The notes beneath the pieces were generated by a model. It saw only the letters and a list, made by a program, of their open reading frames with translations, did no database searches and was not told where the DNA came from. A DNA stretch of 48,919 nt, taken from positions 1 through 48,919 of the forward strand of contig CASICI010000039.1 of assembly GCA_949373145.1 (NCBI GenBank), in the 5' to 3' direction. Shown piece by piece: positions 1 through 8,284 of the stretch. The stretch comes from an uncultured Phycisphaerales bacterium (GTDB lineage: Bacteria; Planctomycetota; Phycisphaerae; Phycisphaerales; SM1A02). A program made the position numbers and the translations under genes. Every line of letters begins with the position of its first letter. Position 1 is the stretch's first letter.

Positions 1-108
1 GTCTGCGCCCATCGAATCATCAGCAAGACCTACATGCATGCGGGAGACACCGTGACCACCCGCCGCATCATGCAGAAGGTCGTCGATTCCGTGCCGGGTC
101 CGGTCTGA
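1..108 (+). CDS. C-terminal end of an unidentified protein (5' truncated by window)
   Basis: Frame 1 is open from the first base and ends with TGA at 106-108, giving a 35-residue tail with the ending VVDSVPGPV. The stop overlaps the queC start (TGATG), so the two genes are probably cotranscribed and translationally coupled. The tail is too short to assign a family. A role in queuosine or folate-type metabolism could be guessed from the neighbour only; nothing in the residues shows it. Confidence 0.55.
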   Translation, partial: VCAHRIISKTYMHAGDTVTTRRIMQKVVDSVPGPV

Positions 109-779
109 TGCCGCAGCGTCCCGCGATCATCCTGCTTTCGGGAGGACTTGATTCCTCGACTGTTCTTGCGGAGGCGACCCGGTCCGGCAGACGATGCCAT
201 GCCTTGAGTTTCCGTTACGGCCAGCGACACGACCATGAGATCAAGGCGGCATCAGCCATCGCGCGTCATTTCGAGGTTCGCGAGCACACCGTGCTCGACA
301 TCGATCTGGCGGCGTTCGGTGGGTCCGCGCTCACCGATGAGATCAGCGTTCCCAAGGATGCCCTCGAAGACGAGGGAATTCCGGTCACCTACGTGCCCGC
401 GCGCAACACGATCTTCCTTTCGTTCGCGCTCGCCTACGCGGAGGTTCGCGAAGCTCGCGAGATCTGGCTCGGCGTGAATGCGATCGACTACTCCGGCTAT
501 CCGGACTGTCGCCCCGAGTACATCGCGGCATTCGAGGCGATGGCGAATCTCGCGACCCGAGAGGGGGTCGAAGGGCGTGGCGTTTCGATCCTCACGCCGC
601 TTTCACGGCTCGACAAGACCGGCATCGTGAACCGTGCCTTCGAACTCGGCGTCCCACTCGAGCACACCCATTCGTGCTACGACCCCTTGGAACGTGGTGC
701 ATCCTGCGGGCGCTGTGATGCCTGCCTGCTTCGTGCACGAGGTTTCGACGGTGCGAACAGGACCGATCCGGCTCCCTGA
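108..779 (+). CDS. queC: 7-cyano-7-deazaguanine synthase QueC
   Basis: Converts 7-carboxy-7-deazaguanine to preQ0 using ATP and ammonia, a step in synthesis of queuosine and other 7-deazaguanines; cytosolic. The 223-residue length is normal for the family. The N-terminal PP-loop SGGLDSS (residues 11-17) binds ATP, and the C-terminal zinc site is complete: Cys190, then CGRC (Cys200, Cys203) and Cys206. The start ATG overlaps the stop of the preceding gene. queD, queE and queF are not present downstream, where the next gene is convergent. Family recognition is strong; the exact end product in this organism is not shown by the window. Confidence 0.95.
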   Translation: MPQRPAIILLSGGLDSSTVLAEATRSGRRCHALSFRYGQRHDHEIKAASAIARHFEVREHTVLDIDLAAFGGSALTDEISVPKDALEDEGIPVTYVPARNTIFLSFALAYAEVREAREIWLGVNAIDYSGYPDCRPEYIAAFEAMANLATREGVEGRGVSILTPLSRLDKTGIVNRAFELGVPLEHTHSCYDPLERGASCGRCDACLLRARGFDGANRTDPAP

Positions 780-807
780 ACGAGATCGACGCCATCCCGG
801 CTCGAAC

Positions 808-2271
808 TCAAGGACACGCCGGTGAGAGTTCGTCGTGCGAGAACGGCCAGCTGGTGCAGTCACCCCAGTTGTTGAGCAGTTCGACCAGCGCCGCACCGCC
901 CACTCGTGGCGAGATCTTTCCGATATTGACGCAGAGATTCGTCGGATTCTCGGAGGTCGGTTCCTCCGTGTCCCAGTTGTCGAGAAGAATGCTGAGGTCC
1001 GCGCCATCGACTTGACCGTCCATGTTCAGATCCGCTTCGCACGAGTCGTACCAGTGGACCTGATTCCCCTCGGGAGAACCGAAGTACTGGGAGCCTTCGA
1101 ATCCTCCGATGAAGTAGATCGGTGTCTGCCCGATGTGGATGAATTCACTCAACGCGTAGAAGTCACGGGGCAGGGGGTCCGACTCGTTCGGAGCCCAGAC
1201 CGTGTCGGTTTCAGCGTCGTAGTTCGTGGTCCAGTCCAGAGTGAGTCCCAGTCCCGAGTACGGGAATTGGTTGTAGGGGGGGTTTGGTGTCGCCGGCGTG
1301 CCGTTCCAGGATCGTTCCTGCCACAGCGCCTGCCATTCCCAGTACCCGTTGAATCCTCGGAATTCATCATCTCCGAACCATCCGACGAAGTTCTCGAGCT
1401 TCTCCTTCACCGCGGGATAGATCGCATCGGTCTTGTTGGGTCTTCGATATCGCTGATTGACGACGTCCCAGACGGGCTCGCCGTTGTCAGTGATGCGGTC
1501 CTTGGTGTTCGGTGCGACCGTCGGATTCAATGAAGGCCTGATCAGTGAGGATCGGTCCGCCACCGCGACGATCACGAACTCCTCCCACCATGCGAAGTCG
1601 TAGTCGCTTGCCGCATCGAAATAGGGGTCGTAGGCGCCCTTCGAATCCTGCATCTGGCCGAAGGCGAAGGGGACGCCCACCGTGGGAAGACCGATCGCGA
1701 TGGTGTCGTCGCAGCCCTGTCCCCCGGCGTTCATGTTCAAGCATGCTCGATCGATGTTCTTGACGTCGTCGATGTATTCGATCGCGTCGCAGTTCATCGT
1801 GAACCAGCTGTTGAGCGCTCCGTCGCAGTCGTTCGCGACGTATTCCTGAAGCATCTTGAAGGATTGCCACGGTCTTCCGCACACGGTGGACGGCGGGACG
1901 TCGGTGGTGAACACCCAGCTCACGATGATCACCGGATCGGGAAGCGTGACCGTCTTCGGAATCAGATTCCCGTTGGCGTCGTAGGTCTTCGCGGTGAACG
2001 TGATCGGGCCCTGTCCCGCGACCGGCATCGTCTTCAGCCGTTCAAAGGGAATGCCGTTTTCGGGATCCAGTCCGGCCGGTGGCGTGGTCGAGACTCTGCG
2101 TGCGTTGTTGCACGCGACTCCGTACTGCTCAACCCATTTCGGGTTGAAGGGATCGAGGATGTTCAGGTCACAGTCCTCGCCGTCCTGAGCTGCCGCCGCC
2201 GAAACGGTGATCAGCGTTGCGGCGAGCAGGGGCGTCGAGATCGCTTTGAGATATGGCATATCCATAGTCAT
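808..2271 (-). CDS. Secreted protein of unknown function with C-terminal dockerin-like repeat
   Basis: 487 residues. The N-terminus has a basic-then-hydrophobic signal peptide ending near AAAAQDGEDC, so it is exported. The body is rich in Trp, Tyr, Asp and Cys and I do not recognise a domain. Near the C-terminus sits ADLNMDGQVDGADLSILLDNW, a calcium-loop (EF-hand, dockerin-like) repeat common in planctomycete extracellular proteins. A second copy is degenerate: the loop Asp residues are lost but the ending LVELLNNWGDC is kept. Three in-frame ATG codons (2271, 2265, 2259) could start it; the purine-rich AAGAAAG just before 2271 is better spaced for 2265. It lies 66 bases downstream of gyrB on the same strand. 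No PEP-CTERM tail is seen. Confidence 0.75.
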   Translation of the reverse strand: MTMDMPYLKAISTPLLAATLITVSAAAAQDGEDCDLNILDPFNPKWVEQYGVACNNARRVSTTPPAGLDPENGIPFERLKTMPVAGQGPITFTAKTYDANGNLIPKTVTLPDPVIIVSWVFTTDVPPSTVCGRPWQSFKMLQEYVANDCDGALNSWFTMNCDAIEYIDDVKNIDRACLNMNAGGQGCDDTIAIGLPTVGVPFAFGQMQDSKGAYDPYFDAASDYDFAWWEEFVIVAVADRSSLIRPSLNPTVAPNTKDRITDNGEPVWDVVNQRYRRPNKTDAIYPAVKEKLENFVGWFGDDEFRGFNGYWEWQALWQERSWNGTPATPNPPYNQFPYSGLGLTLDWTTNYDAETDTVWAPNESDPLPRDFYALSEFIHIGQTPIYFIGGFEGSQYFGSPEGNQVHWYDSCEADLNMDGQVDGADLSILLDNWDTEEPTSENPTNLCVNIGKISPRVGGAALVELLNNWGDCTSWPFSHDELSPACP

Positions 2272-2337
2272 CTTTCTTGTCTCTTCAGAATGTTGGGTCG
2301 AATGTCTCGGAGTTCATGGACCCCGACAGTCTACGGG

Positions 2338-4863
2338 TCAGATGTCGAGATTCTTCACTTCAAGTGCGTGATCCTCGATGTATTTTCGTCGTTGTTCGAC
2401 GTTTTCGCCCATCAGGGTTGCGAAGAGATTATCGGCTTCACTGGCCGCATCCCAGGTGACTCTGATGAGCGTTCTGACTTCAGGGTCCATGGTGGTTTCC
2501 CAGAGTTGTTCCGCATCCATTTCGCCCAGCCCTTTGAAACGCTTGGTGTCGATGCCTCGTCGGCCGACATCATGGAGCGACTCGAGGATCAAGGGAATGT
2601 TCGGGACTTCCGCGATGTCGGAGACTTCGCCGTCCTTGTCGTTCAGGATCCAGGCGTATCGAGTCGGAAGCTTGTCGCCGGTCACTGACTCGACCTGCTG
2701 CAACGTCCAGTCCTCGATCATGAGGTCATGCTTGGCGATCACGTCGATGATCCTCGCGAGCTCGCGGTTCTCGTGAAGTTCCCTCATCGACGCTCTGTTC
2801 GGTGCTCGAAGCTCGTCGTCCGCGGTGGCGAATTCATCGAGAACGAGGTCGTTGGTCTTCGCGTACTCGCGGCCTTCGGCTTCACTCCAGCAGAACGCTT
2901 CGCCTTCCGGCCAGGTGATCATGTGACTCGGCAGTCGACCTTCTCCAGTCGGGTCGTCCGCTCTGATCGCGAGCAGGTTTCCGAAGATGATGCCGCGTCT
3001 CGAACTGACTGCGGTGAGTTCGCCCAGGCGGCGCAGTTCACGGATCACCGTGTTCAGTTCGCTGCCCTCGATGGTGCGTGTGACGGTGCCCTGATCATCG
3101 CGAACCGCGAGGTGGGCATGCTTCAGTGCGAGTTCGACCAGGACATCGTTCATCCCCGCATCGTTCAGGACGAACTGGGACTTCTTGCCCTGGATCACCT
3201 GATACAGCGGGGGCTGTGCGATGTAGATCTTCCCCTGTCGGACGAGTTCCGACATCTGGCGGAAGAAGAAGGTCAACAGAAGCGTGCGGATGTGCGAACC
3301 ATCCACATCGGCGTCGGTCATGATGATGATGCGGCCGTATCGCAGCTTGCTCAGATCGAAGTCGTCACCGATGCCGCATTTCAGTGCGGTGATGAGCGTT
3401 CTGATCTCCTCGAATCCGAGGACCTTGTCGAGACGTGCCTTTTCGACGTTCAGAAGCTTTCCGCGCAGGGGCAGGATCGCCTGGATTCTATGGTCTCGTC
3501 CGCCCTTGGCGCTGCCGCCGGCGGAGTCACCTTCGACGATGAAGAGCTCGGTGTTGTCACCCTTTTCCGAACAGTCGGAAAGCTTGTGAGGCATGCCCGC
3601 GGTATCGAGCGTGCCTTTTCGCTTGATCAGTTCACGTGCCTTGCGAGCGGCTTCTCGTGCCTGGGCGGCGAGCACCGCGCGGAGACAGATCTTCTTGGCT
3701 TCGCCGGGGTTTTCCTGAAGCCAGGACCCGAAACTTTCACTGATCGAGGAACCCACGAATGGTTCGACCTCGGGGTTGATCAGCTTTTCCTTGGTCTGGT
3801 TGTTGAACTGGGGATCGGCCACCTTCACGGAAATGATTGCGGTGAGTCCCTCTCGAAGATCATCCCCGGAGGGCGTGATGTCCTTGAGCAGATCGTTGGT
3901 CTTGGCGTACCGGTTGATGACCCGGGTCAAGGCTCTCTTGAAGCCGTCGAGGTGGGTGCCGCCATCCGGATTGAAGATGTTGTTGCCGAACGGAAGCAGG
4001 TTCTCGTTCATCGCATCCGTGTACTGAAGAGCGATTTCGGTGCGCAGGCCGATCGATTCGTCTTCGTCAATGAAGGCCACGACCGGTCCTTGTGTGTTCT
4101 TCGAGGTGTTCAGATGACGCACATAGCCTGCGAGGCCGTCGGGGGCGTGGTAGGTCTCGTCCCTGATCTTTCCGTCCTTGTCGACGCGTTCGTCGATGAG
4201 TCGGATGGTGACGCCTGCATTGAGGAACGAGAGCTCCCGCAGTCGTTTCTGCAGGATTTCAAATCGAAAATTGGTGTCCGGGAAGATTTCGGTGTCCGGC
4301 AGGAAGCCGATCTTGGTTCCGGAGACGACGTCGGCGGGGGCATCTCCGACGGTGGCAAGCTCTCTCGCGAGATCACCACGACTGAAGCGGATGCTGTGGA
4401 GTTTGCCATCCTTGATGACCTCGACTTCGGTCCATTCGGCCAGCGCATTCACGCACTTGATGCCCACACCGTGCAGTCCGCCCGAGACCTTGTAGGCATT
4501 GTCATCGAACTTGCCGCCGGCATGCAGCTTGGTGAGGATGACTTCGATCGCGGGTTTGCCGTTGATCTCCGGATCCTGATGCTTCATCTTTCCCAGAGGC
4601 ATGCCTCGGCCGTCGTCGGTGACCGTGCACGAGCCGTCAACACCGATGCGAACGGTGACCGCGGTGGCGAAGCCCGCCATGACTTCGTCGATGGCATTGT
4701 CCACGCACTCGTAGACCAGATGGTGCAGACCGGGCAGTCCGGTGCCGCCGACGTACATGCCGGGGCGCTTGCGAATCGCTTCCAGGCCTTCGAGGACCTG
4801 GATGTCTTCGGAGGTGTAACTGCCTTGGTCTTGCTGATTCTGGTTGGCTGCGGTGTCTGTCAT
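2338..4863 (-). CDS. gyrB: DNA gyrase subunit B
   Basis: ATPase subunit of gyrase, which introduces negative supercoils with GyrA. 841 residues, a normal length for the long (E. coli-like) form with an insertion after the TOPRIM domain. Visible motifs in order: RKRPGMYVG (about 31-39), the GHKL motif with ECVDNAIDEV (52-61), DDGRGMP (83-89), GGLHGVG, the QTK loop in NNQTKEKL, the TOPRIM glutamate in VEGDSAGG (about 443) and the metal-binding DADVDGSH (about 516), then KRFKGLGEM and a C-terminus ending VKNLDI. Not ParE, because of the insertion and the tail. It is not next to gyrA, recF or dnaN here; the upstream neighbour is divergent. Confidence 0.97.
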   Translation of the reverse strand: MTDTAANQNQQDQGSYTSEDIQVLEGLEAIRKRPGMYVGGTGLPGLHHLVYECVDNAIDEVMAGFATAVTVRIGVDGSCTVTDDGRGMPLGKMKHQDPEINGKPAIEVILTKLHAGGKFDDNAYKVSGGLHGVGIKCVNALAEWTEVEVIKDGKLHSIRFSRGDLARELATVGDAPADVVSGTKIGFLPDTEIFPDTNFRFEILQKRLRELSFLNAGVTIRLIDERVDKDGKIRDETYHAPDGLAGYVRHLNTSKNTQGPVVAFIDEDESIGLRTEIALQYTDAMNENLLPFGNNIFNPDGGTHLDGFKRALTRVINRYAKTNDLLKDITPSGDDLREGLTAIISVKVADPQFNNQTKEKLINPEVEPFVGSSISESFGSWLQENPGEAKKICLRAVLAAQAREAARKARELIKRKGTLDTAGMPHKLSDCSEKGDNTELFIVEGDSAGGSAKGGRDHRIQAILPLRGKLLNVEKARLDKVLGFEEIRTLITALKCGIGDDFDLSKLRYGRIIIMTDADVDGSHIRTLLLTFFFRQMSELVRQGKIYIAQPPLYQVIQGKKSQFVLNDAGMNDVLVELALKHAHLAVRDDQGTVTRTIEGSELNTVIRELRRLGELTAVSSRRGIIFGNLLAIRADDPTGEGRLPSHMITWPEGEAFCWSEAEGREYAKTNDLVLDEFATADDELRAPNRASMRELHENRELARIIDVIAKHDLMIEDWTLQQVESVTGDKLPTRYAWILNDKDGEVSDIAEVPNIPLILESLHDVGRRGIDTKRFKGLGEMDAEQLWETTMDPEVRTLIRVTWDAASEADNLFATLMGENVEQRRKYIEDHALEVKNLDI

Positions 4864-4904
4864 CAGGCTCGTTTCTTTTCCGGTTGAGGAATCCGCTCAG
4901 TGTA

Positions 4905-4925
4905 CCGAAAAACAACGGTTTTCGG
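4905..4925. promoter_or_regulatory. Inverted repeat in the gyrB upstream region
   Basis: CCGAAAA (4905-4911) and TTTTCGG (4919-4925) form perfect 7-base arms around a 7-base spacer, about 42 bases upstream of the gyrB start. It could be an operator or a leader hairpin; nothing shows which. Confidence 0.3.
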
Positions 4926-4989
4926 TGACTTTCGAACAATCCGCGACCGGTATTCGTAGCACCTTGTGAGTGACTCGATTCGGGCCACC

Positions 4990-4995
4990 TATACT
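4990..4995 (+). promoter_or_regulatory. Possible -10 element for the amidase gene
   Basis: TATACT matches the sigma-70 -10 consensus closely and lies about 95 bases before the amidase start. The only -35-like match, TTGTGA at 4964-4969, is 20 bases away, which is longer than usual. Weak support. Confidence 0.25.
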
Positions 4996-5089
4996 GCAGG
5001 AACGACGAGCTTCGAGTCGATGTAACAAGACCCCCGCACGAGCCGTGAACCACACTTTTCAGGTCGGTCGGGGGCCTCAGGAGGACGCG

Positions 5090-5842
5090 ATGTCGGACGA
5101 TCTGCCCAACCACCAGAATGACCCAACGCCTGACCCGTCCGCCGGAAGAGGCTCTGGAGTCCCGAGGCGCTCGATGCTTCTTCTCGGGCTGGGGGCTCTG
5201 GCAGGATGCGCGACGTCCAAAGCCCGAACGACGCTCCCTTCGGCCCTCTGGCCGGCCACCCAACCGACGGTCGTGGCAGGAACTGCGATTCCCCCCGGTC
5301 CTGTCGTGACCCCTGGTCTGGCCAATGCCATGGCTCGGACGTCCTGGGCCAAAGGTGTCCCCATTCCATCCCGAATGAATCGCATGGACCCTCCCAGAAA
5401 GATCACGATCCACCATGACGGGATGTCCCCGTTCACCGGCACGTCTCGAGCCAGCGTCGCTGCTCGAATCGAACTGATTCGCGTGTCTCATCTGAAGCGT
5501 GACGGTGGAAATCGGTGGGGGGACATCGGCTACCACTTCGTGGTCGACCGCTCCGGCCGTGTCTGGCAGGCTCGTCCCGTGTCCTATCAGGGCGCTCATG
5601 TGAAACACCAGAACCAGGCCAATGTCGGAGTCCTCTGTCTGGGCAATTTCGAGACGCAGGTACCTTCTCGCAACCAGATACGTCGCCTCGAGGCTCTGGT
5701 CATCGAACTCCGTGCGCAGTACAAGGTCCCGATGTCTCGGGTCTACACCCACCGAGAGCTCGACAGCACCAAGTGTCCCGGTCGCAATCTTCAGAACGCC
5801 ATTCAATCGAGTCGTTCAGCCGGTCGTTTTCAGAGCGCCTGA
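5090..5842 (+). CDS. Exported N-acetylmuramoyl-L-alanine amidase (Amidase_2/PGRP fold) lipoprotein
   Basis: Probably cleaves the amide bond between muramic acid and the stem peptide, in the periplasm or on the outer membrane. I chose the ATG at 5090 because AGGAGG sits 7 bases before it; an in-frame start at 4970 would add 40 unlikely residues. The 250-residue protein has a twin-arginine plus lipobox leader (RR at 26-27, LAGC ending at Cys40). The zinc ligands fit the T7-lysozyme/PGRP pattern: IHHD (His108/109), His221 and Cys229, the last two spaced 8 apart as in T7 lysozyme. GYHFVVDRSGRVWQARP is the family core. It is divergent from gyrB and ends back to back with a small membrane gene. Confidence 0.85.
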   Translation: MSDDLPNHQNDPTPDPSAGRGSGVPRRSMLLLGLGALAGCATSKARTTLPSALWPATQPTVVAGTAIPPGPVVTPGLANAMARTSWAKGVPIPSRMNRMDPPRKITIHHDGMSPFTGTSRASVAARIELIRVSHLKRDGGNRWGDIGYHFVVDRSGRVWQARPVSYQGAHVKHQNQANVGVLCLGNFETQVPSRNQIRRLEALVIELRAQYKVPMSRVYTHRELDSTKCPGRNLQNAIQSSRSAGRFQSA

Positions 5843-6028
5843 TCACTCCTTGTCGCGCTGCGCCTGACGATAGGCTGCTTCGGCTTCACGCCCCAGACGG
5901 GCGCGTTCGTCATCTCGATCCAGTTTCTCCTGAAACGACTCGTCGGACTTCTCTCTTCGCTGGACCGTGATCCAGACGACCCAGCCGATGACGAGCATGG
6001 CGATGACGGTTGTGATGTTGAGAAGCAT
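5843..6028 (-). CDS. Small single-pass membrane protein of unknown function
   Basis: 61 residues: one transmembrane segment near the N-terminus (about 3-21, with IAMLVIGWVVWITV), then a highly charged Lys/Glu/Arg/Asp tail that is likely cytoplasmic and helical. It lies 20 bases before the xylulokinase gene's end on the same strand, so it may be the last gene of that transcript. Its stop abuts the amidase stop. No family recognised. Confidence 0.55.
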   Translation of the reverse strand: MLLNITTVIAMLVIGWVVWITVQRREKSDESFQEKLDRDDERARLGREAEAAYRQAQRDKE

Positions 6029-6048
6029 GTCTCAAGGATAGCCGGGCC

Positions 6049-7569
6049 TCAGTCCTGCGCCCACCAGTCACGCAAGGCCGGGTAGAGCGCCTGATAGCGG
6101 GCGTGTCGGGCTCGATAGGCCATTCTGTCCGGGCCGGGCTCCAGGCGGTCTCGCTCATGGACGGTTCGTGCGCACGCTTCCTGAACCGTCGGCCAGAAAC
6201 CACATCCCACGCCGGCCAGCAACGCCGCACCGAAGCCGGTGCCTTCGGTGGTGGTGGTGGTCACCGTGGGGAGGTCGAAGATGTCGGTGCACAGTCGACG
6301 CCACAGCGTGCCTCCCGCACCACCTCCCGAGAGTCTGATCGACCGAGGGTGCACGCCGGTTTTTCGAATCAGCTCGAGGCAGTCCATCAACCCGTAGGTG
6401 GCCCCCTCGAGCACCGCACGGGCCATGTGGCATCGTCCGTGGTTCGGGGTCAGCCCGACGAAACCCCCGCGAGCGTGCGGATCGACGTGGGGGGTTCGCT
6501 CGCCCGTCAGATAGGGAAGAAAGAACAATCCGTTCGAGCCGGCTTCGACCGTCTCCGCGGTTGCAGCGATGCGTGCATGGGGACTGTCGCCCTCGGCTTC
6601 GGCCTGTGCGGCGACGTCCGGCATCAGCTCCCGGCAGAACCATTCAAAGCAGGCCGCGGCGTTCAGCATCACACCCATGAGGTGCCATGTTTCGGGAACC
6701 GCGTGACAGAAGGCATGCAGTGAACCGTCGCCCGGGTGTCGCCAGGCTGCCGATGACGCGAAGACCACGCCCGAGGTTCCAATCGTGGTGGAGACCTGGC
6801 CGTCCTCGACCGCACCGGTTCCCACCGCGCTGGCGGCCTGGTCCCCCGCGCCAGCCACCAGTGGCGTGCCCGCAGGAAGCCCGGTGGCCTCAGCCGTCGC
6901 GGCATTCAGGTGGTCGACCACCGTCGTGCTTTCAAATGCCTCGGGCCACCAGTCGGCGGGCAGGTCGAGTGCGTCGAACATCGCTTGAGACCAGGCACGT
7001 GCGCCGCAGTCGAAGACCGATGTTCCGGAAGCGTCCGACATGTCGGTGGCCAGTGCAGCGCCCATTCTGAATCTGAGGTGATCCTTTGGAAGCAGGACAT
7101 GGGCGATCCGTGCGTAGGCCTCCGGCTCGTGCTGCCTCATCCAGAGCAGTTTCGGGGCGGTGAACCCCGGCAGCATCCGATTTCCCGTGTGCTTCAAGAG
7201 AAAGTCGAGGCCCAGGCGTTCGGTTTCATCGAGGCAGATCGAGGCCGAGCGTTGGTCGTTCCAGAGGATCGCCGGCCGAATCGGCTGCCGCGTGTCATCG
7301 AGCGTCACCAGACCATGCATCTGCCCGGCGAAGCCGATCGCCTGAACCCCTCCCGGATCGATCTCGTGCTGCGAGAGCAGTCGTCGAATCGCTTCCACGG
7401 TGGCGTCATACCACTGATCAGGCGATTGTTCGGACCATCCCGTCCGGGGTGATTCGACCGGATGGCTGGCGCTGGTGGTGGCCATGATGGATCCGTCCGA
7501 GTCGACCGCCAGCACCTTGATCGCCGAGGTGCCGACATCGATTCCAAGGACGAATTCCTGACCGTGCAT
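6049..7569 (-). CDS. xylB: Xylulokinase (FGGY family)
   Basis: Phosphorylates D-xylulose with ATP to xylulose 5-phosphate, feeding the pentose phosphate pathway; cytosolic. About 506 residues, typical for the family. Motifs: GIDVGTSAIKVLAVD near the N-terminus (phosphate loop), GFAGQMHGLV, LWNDQRS (substrate-binding region) and the C-terminal LSGGGAGGTLWRRL ATP-binding signature. The ATG at 7569 follows the stop of the upstream lipoprotein gene by two bases (TGAGCATG); an alternative GTG at 7575 would overlap it. Xylose isomerase is not seen nearby. A different FGGY sugar is possible, but the MHGLV region favours xylulose. Confidence 0.88.
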   Translation of the reverse strand: MHGQEFVLGIDVGTSAIKVLAVDSDGSIMATTSASHPVESPRTGWSEQSPDQWYDATVEAIRRLLSQHEIDPGGVQAIGFAGQMHGLVTLDDTRQPIRPAILWNDQRSASICLDETERLGLDFLLKHTGNRMLPGFTAPKLLWMRQHEPEAYARIAHVLLPKDHLRFRMGAALATDMSDASGTSVFDCGARAWSQAMFDALDLPADWWPEAFESTTVVDHLNAATAEATGLPAGTPLVAGAGDQAASAVGTGAVEDGQVSTTIGTSGVVFASSAAWRHPGDGSLHAFCHAVPETWHLMGVMLNAAACFEWFCRELMPDVAAQAEAEGDSPHARIAATAETVEAGSNGLFFLPYLTGERTPHVDPHARGGFVGLTPNHGRCHMARAVLEGATYGLMDCLELIRKTGVHPRSIRLSGGGAGGTLWRRLCTDIFDLPTVTTTTTEGTGFGAALLAGVGCGFWPTVQEACARTVHERDRLEPGPDRMAYRARHARYQALYPALRDWWAQD

Positions 7570-7571
7570 GC

Positions 7572-8231
7572 TCACTCGTGATCGTGATCGTGATCGTGAT
7601 CGTGATCGTGGTCGTGGTCGTGATCGTGGTCGTGATCGTGATCGTGATCCGAAGCCTTCTTTTCAGAAGGTGGTGAGGCGGGGATCGAGCCCACCCAGAT
7701 TCTGGTGGCATCGACCACGAAAGTCCCGCTGTCATCCTTTTCGGTGACGGTGCCTTCGACCACGACGGTCTTGAGTGACGCGATCCCACCCTGGTGTTCC
7801 GCACGAACCGGGTAGGTCTTGCCTTGCGCGTCGACCATCTGAATCGTCGCGGTTCCAGCCATCAGTTTTTCGCTGTTTTCACAGCAGTAGTCTTGCGGGA
7901 CGGAGCAGGAGTCTCCCGGGCGTTGATCGCATGAGACCAGCCGCGGGTCGGCCGCGATGAAGATCGCCATGCCGTCGATGAAGGGTTCCGCGCGGCCGCC
8001 GACTCTGGCTTCGAAGACGACCTTCTCGCCGACCATCGAATCACGTTTGATTTCCGTGAGCATGTTCTCCGTCGAGGGGCGTTCCATCATGAAGGCGTCG
8101 CTGGGAATGGCCTGGCTGACTTCCTGCTCCGGCGCCTTGCCCGAGCCACCCTCACCACAGCCCTGGGTGATGGCCAATGTCAGGGCGGAGAATGCGAGCA
8201 GAGTCATCGTCTGGATCTTCATAAAGTTCAT
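7572..8231 (-). CDS. Exported lipoprotein with Cys cluster and (Asp-His)12 tail; possible metal-binding component
   Basis: 219 residues from the ATG at 8231, which has AAAGGA 8 bases upstream. A lipoprotein leader ends with ITQGC. The middle (roughly residues 60-185) has strand-rich sequence with GEKVVFEARVGG and VVVEGTVTEKD that reads like a small OB-type barrel; this fold is a guess. It contains four cysteines in the pattern SC, SC, CC (about 100-120). The C-terminus is twelve Asp-His pairs plus a final Glu, a composition typical of zinc, nickel or copper binding tails. It follows the two FtsX-type permeases on the same strand, 54 bases after the second, and precedes xylB. I infer an extracytoplasmic metal-binding role. 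The tail is encoded by a hexamer repeat, so its length could vary. Confidence 0.7.
   Translation of the reverse strand: MNFMKIQTMTLLAFSALTLAITQGCGEGGSGKAPEQEVSQAIPSDAFMMERPSTENMLTEIKRDSMVGEKVVFEARVGGRAEPFIDGMAIFIAADPRLVSCDQRPGDSCSVPQDYCCENSEKLMAGTATIQMVDAQGKTYPVRAEHQGGIASLKTVVVEGTVTEKDDSGTFVVDATRIWVGSIPASPPSEKKASDHDHDHDHDHDHDHDHDHDHDHDHE
7578..7649. repeat. Hexanucleotide tandem repeat, 12 units, coding for (Asp-His)12
   Basis: Twelve 6-base units of GTGATC, with three GTGGTC variants, fill exactly 72 bases at the 3' end of the lipoprotein gene. Gain or loss of units keeps the frame and changes only the length of the acidic-His tail. Confidence 0.9.
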
Positions 8232-8284
8232 GATCGGTTTCCTTTGAATGTGTGTTGGTTCATGATAGAGCGTCGAGTATGGTT

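Noticed and set aside
2728-4887. 719-residue open frame on the plus strand
   Set aside because: It is antisense to gyrB, whose motifs are complete; long antisense frames are common in high-GC coding DNA.
7578-7649. Hexamer repeat as a CRISPR array
   Set aside because: Units are contiguous without spacers and encode an in-frame (Asp-His) tail.
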